Origin: an uncultured Bacilli bacterium
Lineage (GTDB): Bacteria; Bacillota_I; Bacilli_A; RF39; UBA660
Direction: 5' to 3'
DNA: 8,435 nucleotides
Assembly (NCBI GenBank): GCA_949879835.1
Contig: CATLBU010000033.1
Location: 1-8,435, forward strand
The notes under the pieces are model-generated. The model saw only the letters and a list, made by a program, of their open reading frames with translations. It had not been told where the DNA came from and searched no databases. The translations under genes were made by a program, and so were the position numbers. Positions 1 to 5,001 of the stretch are shown here, in pieces (position 1 is the stretch's first letter; each line of letters starts with the position of its first letter).

Positions 1-144
1 GCGCGACTTCAAAATGCGAAAAAAGAAATTAAAATAAAGAAGGGAGAAATGGAGATAGAATTAAAAGGCATAAATATTACACCGGATGAAGTCATGAAAC
101 TACTTTTGAAATTGGAACAAAAAGAAAATAGTTATGAGATATAA
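1..144 (+). CDS. 3' end of an unidentified gene, possibly ParB-like (partial)
   Basis: The frame is open from the first base of the window to a TAA at 142-144, giving 47 residues of a C-terminus; the start lies outside. The visible part is a basic strand-like segment (KEIKIKKGEMEIELKG, residues 8-23) followed by an amphipathic helix (TPDEVMKLLLKLEQ). This strand-then-helix ending resembles the C-terminal dimerisation region of Spo0J/ParB partition proteins, where a Lys-rich strand precedes a helix ending in a double-Leu motif. That likeness is only a visual impression from a short fragment, and a partition gene would suit a mobile element. The next gene begins at the base after this stop, so the two are probably co-translated. 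The reading frame is well supported; the family assignment is weak. Confidence 0.5.
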   Translation, partial: ARLQNAKKEIKIKKGEMEIELKGINITPDEVMKLLLKLEQKENSYEI

Positions 145-618
145 ATGATTGGAGGAGATATAATAAATACTGAAGAAATAGTAAACAAAAAAATAGCAGA
201 AAAAAATTTAGCTAAAGAGAAATATGATCGAAAAATTGGAGATATAAAAGTAAAAAGAGGTATAAATTTTTCTATTGAATATTTGAAATCAGGAAAAATA
301 AATTCAATCGTATTTACGAATCTTGAATATAAAAATAAAGCAAAAAAAATTACTTTATATTATGATGCAGAAAGAAATAAATTTAATGCAGTTACTTATG
401 AAATATCAAAAAATGCTACAATTCAAGATTTAAGAGATACTACTTTGATAAAAAGATTAGAGAAAGAATATAAACTTCAAGTTGTAATAGAAGAAGTTGA
501 AAAAGCTAATATAGAATATATTAGAAGCCTTGATGAAATAGATAAAAAATATATGCAGATTGAAAGAGAACAATTGGTAACAGAAAAAGAACTAGAAATT
601 AAGAAGAATCATGAATGA
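145..618 (+). CDS. Hypothetical coiled-coil protein, 157 residues
   Basis: I do not recognise this family. The protein is rich in Lys, Glu and Ile. It has a charged N-terminal helix (residues 8-31), a central part that looks like beta strands (residues 34-88, with alternating hydrophobic positions in NSIVFTNLEY and KKITLYYDAE), and a long charged C-terminal helix (about 113-155) likely to form a coiled coil. There is no signal peptide or membrane segment. The ATG directly follows the TAA of the upstream gene, suggesting termination-reinitiation. The start is uncertain: the only strong Shine-Dalgarno-like sequence (GGAGGAG, 151-157) lies inside the reading frame and would serve an ATA at 163 better than the ATG at 145. 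It sits on the far side of the putative oriT from the mobilisation genes, so an accessory or partition-associated role is possible but unproven. Confidence 0.7.
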   Translation: MIGGDIINTEEIVNKKIAEKNLAKEKYDRKIGDIKVKRGINFSIEYLKSGKINSIVFTNLEYKNKAKKITLYYDAERNKFNAVTYEISKNATIQDLRDTTLIKRLEKEYKLQVVIEEVEKANIEYIRSLDEIDKKYMQIEREQLVTEKELEIKKNHE

Positions 619-673
619 TGTCATCTTTGAATATAATAATTATTTGGAAATAAAGCTAAAAAAGGGATTTTGA
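611..673 (+). CDS. Possible 20-codon small ORF at the end of the upstream operon
   Basis: An ATG at 611 overlaps the last 8 bases of the preceding gene and opens a 20-residue frame (MNDVIFEYNNYLEIKLKKGF) ending in TGA at 671-673. The overlap is the kind seen for coupled genes, but only a weak AAGAAG (600-605) precedes it. The product could be a true small protein, the remnant of a longer decayed gene, or chance. No family can be named from so short a sequence. Confidence 0.2.
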   Translation: MNDVIFEYNNYLEIKLKKGF

Positions 674-681
674 AGTTAGTA

Positions 682-705
682 AAGTCATGAAATGACTTCA
701 TTTTT
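682..705 (+). terminator. Hairpin with T tract, possible rho-independent terminator
   Basis: A perfect 7-bp stem (AAGTCAT at 682-688 with ATGACTT at 692-698, loop GAA) is followed by CA and five T residues (701-705). It lies just after the upstream genes and before the mobilisation genes, a sensible place to end transcription. The stem has few G-C pairs, so it would be a weak terminator. The two neighbouring inverted repeats suggest it may instead, or also, belong to the origin-of-transfer architecture. A rival pairing of TGAAGT (671-676) with ACTTCA (695-700) is possible. Confidence 0.4.
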
Positions 706-719
706 GCAAGTGCAAAAAT
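700..719. repeat. Near-perfect palindrome, 9-bp arms
   Basis: The arms ATTTTTGCA (700-708) and TGCAAAAAT (711-719) are perfect inverted repeats separated by AG. The symmetry suits binding of a dimeric protein, for instance one of the ribbon-helix-helix proteins encoded just downstream. It could also form a hairpin. The TTTTGC core recurs at 723-728, so this motif may be a repeated binding element in the region. Confidence 0.55.
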
Positions 720-725
720 AGGTTT

Positions 726-788
726 TGCCATCATTTTTATATGATAATATCCTTTTAAATAAAGGATTCTATCTAAAAAATGGTGGCA
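726..788. repeat. Long two-part inverted repeat of the putative oriT
   Basis: The outer arms are TGCCATCATTTTT (726-738) and AAAAATGGTGGCA (776-788), pairing over 13 positions with a single T-G mismatch. Nested inside are GATA (743-746) with TATC (770-773), and ATCCTTT (749-755) with AAAGGAT (761-767), closed by the loop TAAAT. The whole could extrude as one long interrupted stem. It lies 13 bases before the putative nick. In RP4-type origins an inverted repeat beside nic is the recognition site of the relaxase or an accessory protein, and this repeat fits that role by position and structure. Confidence 0.75.
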
Positions 789-808
789 TTATCTTATCCT
801 GTTGAATA
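726..808 (+). other. oriT: Putative origin of transfer (oriT) with IncP-like nick site
   Basis: The sequence TATCCTG|T at 795-802 matches the IncP-type nick consensus YATCCTG|Y, placing the predicted cut between 801 and 802 on the + strand. A strong inverted repeat (726-788) lies immediately 5', as in RP4 oriT, and a short tandem repeat (TTATC at 789-793 and 794-798) fills the gap. Two ribbon-helix-helix genes and a MobL relaxase gene follow directly, the usual setting for an oriT in MOB_L systems. The nick match is 8 positions and the cleavage position is inferred, not measured. If the + strand is the one transferred, the side carrying the relaxase gene would enter the recipient first. Confidence 0.6.
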
Positions 809-823
809 GTATATTTCATTATT

Positions 824-837
824 TGGAGGTTTTTGTG
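824..837 (+). promoter_or_regulatory. Ribosome binding site that fixes a GTG start
   Basis: TGGAGG (824-829) is followed by a five-base spacer and GTG at 835-837. This is the only good Shine-Dalgarno sequence for the first ribbon-helix-helix gene. It argues against the longer frame that begins with TTG at 802, which would start on the putative nick site itself. Confidence 0.75.
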
Positions 838-1158
838 AAGAATTTCACTCTTAGAATCAGTTCGGATTTGGACCAATTGCTTGAAATGTATATGAAGAAA
901 AATAATATTTCATCTAAGAATTTTGCTATCAATAATATGATTGAATATTATCTAAAAAATAATGATAGAATTATATCTTTTAAAGAATTAGATAAAAAAA
1001 TGGAAAGACTTTTAAAGCTAGAAAGTTTAAATAATAATCTTTTAGAACAACTATTTTCTAATCATGGATTTACAATGAATTTGGATAAAAAAGAAGATGC
1101 AATGTTAAAAGAAACTTATGATAATATTAGAAAAAAGTATGTTATTTTTATGGATTAA
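835..1158 (+). CDS. Ribbon-helix-helix relaxosome accessory protein (aux1-like)
   Basis: From the GTG start the product is 107 residues. The N-terminus has the ribbon-helix-helix layout: a strand (FTLRIS, residues 4-9), a helix (SDLDQLLEMYMKKNN), a turn with Ser (ISS) and a second helix (NFAINNMIEYYLKNN, to about 43). Proteins of this fold dimerise so that paired strands enter the DNA major groove. The remainder (about 49-104) is charged and helical, possibly a coiled coil for oligomerisation or relaxase contact. It lies between the putative oriT and a second small ribbon-helix-helix gene, so a nick-region binding factor comparable to the auxiliary proteins of pLS20-type systems is the natural reading. 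It may also repress its own operon. An antitoxin or plain repressor is the main alternative. Confidence 0.75.
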   Translation: MKNFTLRISSDLDQLLEMYMKKNNISSKNFAINNMIEYYLKNNDRIISFKELDKKMERLLKLESLNNNLLEQLFSNHGFTMNLDKKEDAMLKETYDNIRKKYVIFMD

Positions 1159-1163
1159 AATAA

Positions 1164-1406
1164 ATGGAATATGAAAAAAATATAAAAACAACTATCCGAA
1201 TTCCAAAAGAACTATTAGATAAAATTGAACTTTTTAAAAAGGAAAGTCAGCAAAAAACAAATAATATTTCCATTATTAGATTACTCGAATTAGGTTTAAT
1301 AAGATATCAAGAAGATAAAAATATTGAAGATTTTTTATTCCAAATTATAAAACAAAATAATTATATAATTGAATTATTAGAGGGAATAAATGAATCAAAG
1401 TCCTAA
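1164..1406 (+). CDS. Second small ribbon-helix-helix protein (aux2-like)
   Basis: An 80-residue protein with a typical ribbon-helix-helix start: strand KTTIRIP (residues 8-14), helix KELLDKIELFKKESQQ, then NISIIRLLELGLIRYQED as the second helix. The C-terminal third (EDFLFQIIKQNNYIIELLEG) is a hydrophobic helix that could mediate dimer or partner contact. It begins 5 bases after the previous stop without a clear Shine-Dalgarno sequence, so translation is probably coupled, and its last 17 bases overlap the relaxase gene. A pair of small DNA-binding proteins ahead of a relaxase suggests relaxosome accessory factors that position or stimulate the relaxase at oriT. Which of the two contacts the inverted repeats cannot be told from sequence. 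Confidence 0.7.
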   Translation: MEYEKNIKTTIRIPKELLDKIELFKKESQQKTNNISIIRLLELGLIRYQEDKNIEDFLFQIIKQNNYIIELLEGINESKS

Positions 1407-2841
1407 AATTTTTTTTAGAACGAATCATAACTATGCTGTTAATAATAAGGATAATAATTATAGGGTTTACTATGGAAAAGATAAAAATGGTAAGGAACGA
1501 TATTTTCAATGTAAAGATAGAAAACAATATCAGGAATATTTAACGAAATATATTTGTGGCTTTTTTGATTATAGTAGAAATGAAGAAAAAGCAAAAATAT
1601 CAATGTTTGATTATTATACTGGTGCAAAAAAATCAGATGAAATTTCAAAAGAAAAGAAAATGAAAAGGGAAGAAATGATGATGCTTCCCAATGGGAAATT
1701 TGCTACGGATGAAGATTCTAAAAGAATGCAAAAAACTTGGGCAAGGTATTTAATAAATTCTAATGTGCATCAAATGGTTCTTTCATTTAACAATGACTAT
1801 ATAAATGATAATATTGAAATTGAGAAATTGCAAAAAGAAGTAACAACAAAAATTATGCCAATGTTTTTAAAAAAATGTGGATATCAAGAACCGCAAAAAA
1901 ATATTGATTGGGTTGTATCACTTCATTGCGATACCGATAATCTTCATTTTCATATTTCTTGTATCGAGAAGAGAAAATGTTATTTAAATTCTAAAAATGA
2001 ATTATCTTATAAAAGAAGATTAGAATTTACAGAGGATGAACAAAATTTTTTTAAAAGACAAACAGCTATAGCAATAGAACGTGAAAAATTATACAAGCCA
2101 GCTTTAATAAAAATAAATAAAGAACTTGAAGAATTTCAAAGTTATTTCAGCCCCAAAGAAAGAAATTTTATTTTAAAAAATTATAAACAAATTGATCTTG
2201 AAGAAAAAATTTTAAAACTTGGTTTTTTATTAAATGAAGTTAGGAGTACGGATAAAAAATATATTAAATATAATTCGTTGCCTAAAAACGAGATTGGTGA
2301 TGAAATTAGAAATTTGACTAAGGAAATAAAAAATCAATTGTTTAAAGATACAAAATTGCTTTTACAAAAAAAGAATATTATGAATAGTATTGATGAGTTA
2401 AATGAAATATTTAAAAAAATCGATACCGATAATAATATATCAAAAATAGGATTTGAATCAGCTTTAGATAATCAATTAATTCAAAGCAAATTAGAGCGAA
2501 CCGATAACTATGTTTTAAATGCAATTGTGAACCATGCTTTGTATAAAAATAAATATTTAAAGGATAAAATTGGAAAAGAAAATATAACCATTGAAGATTT
2601 ATTGAATGAACTAGCATTATCCAATTATAAAAAAGAATCTAATGAGAATTTAAAAAATAAAGTCGTAATAAAGAAAATGAGAATAAGAATTCTTAGAAAC
2701 CATTTTCAAAACGATTATGTATATAAAAAAAATATTGTAAATGCTCTAAATCGAATAGAGTATGAGCAAAACAAAGCTGCCAAACAATTTTATGAAATGT
2801 TTGGCAATGATGAAAAAGGTAAAGCTATTTTAGAGAGGTGA
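1390..2841 (+). CDS. mobL: MobL-family relaxase (MOB_L conjugative relaxase)
   Basis: The relaxase should nick oriT, bind covalently to the 5' end of the transferred strand and lead it into the recipient. The N-terminal half shows the MobL pattern: a Tyr-rich segment (QYQEYLTKYICGFFDYS, about 46-62, where the nucleophilic Tyr might lie), the LPNGKFAT element (99-106), the strand HQMVLSFNNDYI (127-138) and the metal-binding motif HCDTDNLHFH (179-188), in which H179, H186 and H188 form the three-His cluster of HUH-type relaxases. The remainder (about 230-483) is Lys/Glu-rich and helical, probably for partner contacts. Its length of 483 residues fits the family. The start has a good AGAGGG (1379-1384) and overlaps the upstream gene by 17 bases. 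It is followed closely by a leader ORF and an XRE regulator. Confidence 0.9.
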   Translation: MNQSPKIFFRTNHNYAVNNKDNNYRVYYGKDKNGKERYFQCKDRKQYQEYLTKYICGFFDYSRNEEKAKISMFDYYTGAKKSDEISKEKKMKREEMMMLPNGKFATDEDSKRMQKTWARYLINSNVHQMVLSFNNDYINDNIEIEKLQKEVTTKIMPMFLKKCGYQEPQKNIDWVVSLHCDTDNLHFHISCIEKRKCYLNSKNELSYKRRLEFTEDEQNFFKRQTAIAIEREKLYKPALIKINKELEEFQSYFSPKERNFILKNYKQIDLEEKILKLGFLLNEVRSTDKKYIKYNSLPKNEIGDEIRNLTKEIKNQLFKDTKLLLQKKNIMNSIDELNEIFKKIDTDNNISKIGFESALDNQLIQSKLERTDNYVLNAIVNHALYKNKYLKDKIGKENITIEDLLNELALSNYKKESNENLKNKVVIKKMRIRILRNHFQNDYVYKKNIVNALNRIEYEQNKAAKQFYEMFGNDEKGKAILER

Positions 2842-2845
2842 TAGA

Positions 2846-2905
2846 ATGTTAAAAGAAAAATATTATAGCTATTCTTATTTAGATAGGAATTTTATTATAG
2901 GTTGA
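2846..2905 (+). CDS. 19-residue Tyr-rich leader ORF coupled to the regulator gene
   Basis: A strong ribosome binding site (GAGAGGTG, 2833-2840, overlapping the relaxase stop) precedes an ATG at 2846 that encodes only 19 residues, five of them Tyr (MLKEKYYSYSYLDRNFIIG), before TGA at 2903-2905. The stop overlaps the TTG start of the next gene as TTGA (2902-2905), the arrangement used for termination-reinitiation. The next gene has no good ribosome binding site of its own, so its translation probably depends on this leader. Alternatives are an attenuator-like peptide, or a one-base indel that split an originally longer regulator gene. Confidence 0.5.
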   Translation: MLKEKYYSYSYLDRNFIIG

Positions 2906-3204
2906 TAACAAAATCAAAAGGATCTTATAAGGATTCTTTTTTAAATGGAATTACGTTAGGTAAAACAATTAAGATGAAACGTGAAAATTTAGGATTGTCT
3001 TTAAATGAATTAGCAACAAAAATCAGTATTAGCAATTCTACTTTATCAAGAATTGAAAGTGGAAAAATAAAAAATCCTAAAGCAGTTTATTTATTCCGCA
3101 TTAGTAAAGTCTTAAATATAAACTATGAACTATTATTGGAACTTCAAGGTTATGACATTGGATATATAAACAATTATGAAGAAAGAAGACGAAAAAATGG
3201 ATAG
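2902..3204 (+). CDS. XRE/Cro-family helix-turn-helix regulator
   Basis: A 100-residue DNA-binding protein with a single XRE domain at about residues 20-80: LGKTIKMKRENLGLSLNELATK forms the first two helices, ISISNSTLSRIESGKIKNPK carries the recognition helix and the conserved S-R-I-E-S-G turn, and the rest (AVYLFRISKVLNINYELLLEL) closes the fold. No metalloprotease or sensor domain follows, so it is a simple repressor or activator type. TTG at 2902 is chosen because the domain begins at about residue 20 and the only in-frame alternative, an ATG for Met25, would cut into its first helix. It overlaps the leader ORF by 4 bases and the next gene by 8. A role in controlling the transfer operon is likely from context but not shown. 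Confidence 0.85.
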   Translation: MITKSKGSYKDSFLNGITLGKTIKMKRENLGLSLNELATKISISNSTLSRIESGKIKNPKAVYLFRISKVLNINYELLLELQGYDIGYINNYEERRRKNG

Positions 3205-4354
3205 AAAAACTATACCATATTATGATGCAGATGGAAATAAGATAGATGTTTATTTGAAATTTAGATTTTATCCAAACAAAACATTATATTTAGGATTGGA
3301 ATCAGAAGAAGGCTTTTGTGATGATATAACAACTAAAGATATTCCATATATTAATTCAAAATTTGGAAATACAGTTTTTTTGAATCCACTTTTAGACGAT
3401 TATACTAAAAATATACTAAAACAATATGGAATATTAGGAGAATGCAATTTTAAACAAAAAATTGGCAATGTAAAAATAGAGTCATATTTTGTGAATTTTG
3501 ATAAAATACAAGAATATGATCCACAGGGATATAAAAACTACAAAATAGAAAATAATAAAATAGAAGGAAATGAAAATCAAAACGTTTTAAGGAAAAATTA
3601 TTATGAAGTAGAAATTTTAAATAAGTGGGGAGAAAATGATATATACGTTGATTTTTTGATTCATGATCGAATATTAGGTAAAGCAGCTCATTGTTGTAAT
3701 TGGTATGATGGAAATGAAGAGCGAACCGATATTGAAATTATTGAAGATATTTATAATGATGGTGAGAAATGGTTTGAACTTCCTAAAACATCAGAACTAA
3801 GTGATATTACATATTCTATTTTTGAAGAATTATGCCAAACCGATAGTAGTATGTTGTGGATAGATGATGAATATAGTTTTGAATTATATCATTTAAATAC
3901 TGAAGAGAACTTGCAAATATTAAAATTTGATATTAAAAAATTTCATTTAGAAAGTTATATCGAATTTGATGGAAATGATAATATAACTATTTATGGTGGT
4001 TTACAAACTTTATTTGATGACAATAGAGAAAATGAAGAATATAAGAGCGATATAAAAATACATTTAGTTTCAAAAGATTATGTGTTAGAAAACTTTGATT
4101 TGATGAATGGCAAAAGTAATAGTCAATATGATTTGATAATATTTCAAGATAAAGAAAGATTTTTTGCTATTGATGATACTATTTGTAGTTGTAAAACAAA
4201 GGTGTGCAATAGTTTAGAAACAGCAGCTACTTGGCTTTTGGATGGAAAATTATCAGTTCGTGAATATAAAAAATTAAATGATTTTGATTATTTCAAAAAC
4301 TATATTATAGATGAAACAACGAATTTAAAGTCGGAGGATTTGTATGAGTTATGA
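3197..4354 (+). CDS. Large protein with DUF4313-like N-terminus, unknown function
   Basis: From ATG 3197 the product has 385 residues; an in-frame ATG at 3176 would add 7 but lacks a ribosome binding site and lengthens the overlap with the regulator gene. Residues about 8-112 resemble DUF4313, a small domain common in Gram-positive conjugative elements: strands YLGLESEEG and TVFLNPLLDD, then a helix leading to KQYGILGE, and a later FVNFDKIQEYDPQGY. Family members I recall are much shorter, so the remaining roughly 270 residues look like added domains. These contain HCC (165-167) and CSCKTKVC (331-338), possible metal or disulfide sites, in a very acidic, Tyr-rich protein. There is no signal peptide or membrane segment, so it is probably cytoplasmic. 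Function is unknown; the operon context suggests an accessory or recipient-acting factor. Confidence 0.7.
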   Translation: MDRKTIPYYDADGNKIDVYLKFRFYPNKTLYLGLESEEGFCDDITTKDIPYINSKFGNTVFLNPLLDDYTKNILKQYGILGECNFKQKIGNVKIESYFVNFDKIQEYDPQGYKNYKIENNKIEGNENQNVLRKNYYEVEILNKWGENDIYVDFLIHDRILGKAAHCCNWYDGNEERTDIEIIEDIYNDGEKWFELPKTSELSDITYSIFEELCQTDSSMLWIDDEYSFELYHLNTEENLQILKFDIKKFHLESYIEFDGNDNITIYGGLQTLFDDNRENEEYKSDIKIHLVSKDYVLENFDLMNGKSNSQYDLIIFQDKERFFAIDDTICSCKTKVCNSLETAATWLLDGKLSVREYKKLNDFDYFKNYIIDETTNLKSEDLYEL

Positions 4355-4934
4355 AATTGCTAAAGGAATAAGAGTAGATAAAAAAAATAATAAAATTTTT
4401 TTAAGAAGCTCATCCAATAATATTTATCCAAAATATTATAGTAGTTGGGAATTTATGAAAAGTGAACCTGATTTAGAAAAAAAGAAACGAGAACTTTTTT
4501 ATGGTATTATTGGAGGCTCAATAAATTTAAGAATTTGTGATAATAAAAATTGGAAATATGGAGCATATCGTTTTTTTGATTATTGTGATGAAAACAATAT
4601 TAGTACAAGTTATATTTGGGAACTTCCAAGAAATGGTGGAAGTATGGATTCAATAGAAGAATACTATAAAATATTTGAAGGGTTTGTGAACGAAAAATAC
4701 AAGGGATTATATTATTTGAACTCAAATGTTGGAAGGATTATAAATGTTAATAATAGGGGATTTACTTATACGAATTCTGATATAAGATTGGATAAATATA
4801 GTTATGATTATAAAACTGCATATTTAAAAAGAGCTAAATTAAGTAGAGAAACAATAGAAAAGTATGAAATTGAAATTCAAAAATATGAAAAGGTAAGAGA
4901 AGTAAAAGCAGAGGGAGATTTGTTATATAGTTAA
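4344..4934 (+). CDS. Hypothetical Tyr-rich protein of the transfer operon, 196 residues
   Basis: I do not recognise this family. The start is well supported by GGAGG (4333-4337) six bases before the ATG, and the gene overlaps its upstream neighbour by 11 bases. The protein is basic and very rich in Tyr, Asn and Lys. Residues 1-36 look like a compact strand-rich start (EIAKGIRVDKKNNKIFLRSS), followed by an alpha/beta middle with WKYGAYRFFDYCDEN (70-84) and IWELPRNGG (91-99), then a charged C-terminal helix (about 164-190). There is no membrane segment or known catalytic motif. It sits between the DUF4313-like protein and the coupling protein, so it is likely an accessory factor of the same element. 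Its last codons contain the ribosome-binding-like sequence of the coupling protein gene. Confidence 0.7.
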   Translation: MSYEIAKGIRVDKKNNKIFLRSSSNNIYPKYYSSWEFMKSEPDLEKKKRELFYGIIGGSINLRICDNKNWKYGAYRFFDYCDENNISTSYIWELPRNGGSMDSIEEYYKIFEGFVNEKYKGLYYLNSNVGRIINVNNRGFTYTNSDIRLDKYSYDYKTAYLKRAKLSRETIEKYEIEIQKYEKVREVKAEGDLLYS

Positions 4935-5001
4935 TTCACATTTTACTACGCCAGAATTTCTTTATTTCATCCTTATAGGAGTTTTACTTCTAATTGTTTT
5001 T
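4911..5001 (+). other. In-frame upstream extension of the coupling protein: membrane anchor with a non-standard start
   Basis: The coupling protein frame stays open upstream of its first ordinary start codon (TTG 5002) as far as 4906. This stretch encodes a clear transmembrane helix, FLYFILIGVLLLIVFLL, preceded by a short polar lead (VNSHFTTPE). VirD4-type proteins normally begin with such an anchor, so this is very likely translated. A GAGGGAG (4911-4917) lies 9 bases before an in-frame ATA (4927) and directly before an in-frame ATT (4918); no ATG, GTG or TTG in this frame lies upstream of 5002. The true start is therefore probably ATA 4927, or less likely ATT 4918. Confidence 0.6.

Noticed and set aside
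609..637. TATAAT at 632-637 as a promoter -10 box
   Set aside because: No convincing -35 element or extended -10 accompanies it, and TATAAT arises easily in such AT-rich DNA. No other convincing promoter was found in 619-834.
619..834. CRISPR array or riboswitch in the non-coding stretch
   Set aside because: The repeats are inverted, not regularly spaced direct repeats, and no known riboswitch core was seen; an origin of transfer explains the stretch better.
1345..1648. Two open frames on the minus strand (1345-1527 and 1439-1648)
   Set aside because: They lie opposite the relaxase gene, encode low-complexity Ile/Phe/Tyr-rich sequence typical of the reverse of AT-rich coding DNA, and show no family features.
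2411..2617. Open frame on the minus strand
   Set aside because: Shadow of the relaxase C-terminal coding region; composition reflects antisense of Lys/Asn-rich codons and no ribosome binding site supports it.
1924..3845. Recurrent ACCGATA heptamer, including two copies of CGATACCGATAAT in the relaxase gene
   Set aside because: All copies here are in frame as ACC GAT (Thr-Asp) codons, so shared codon choice explains them better than a binding or uptake motif; a whole-element count would be needed to reopen this.
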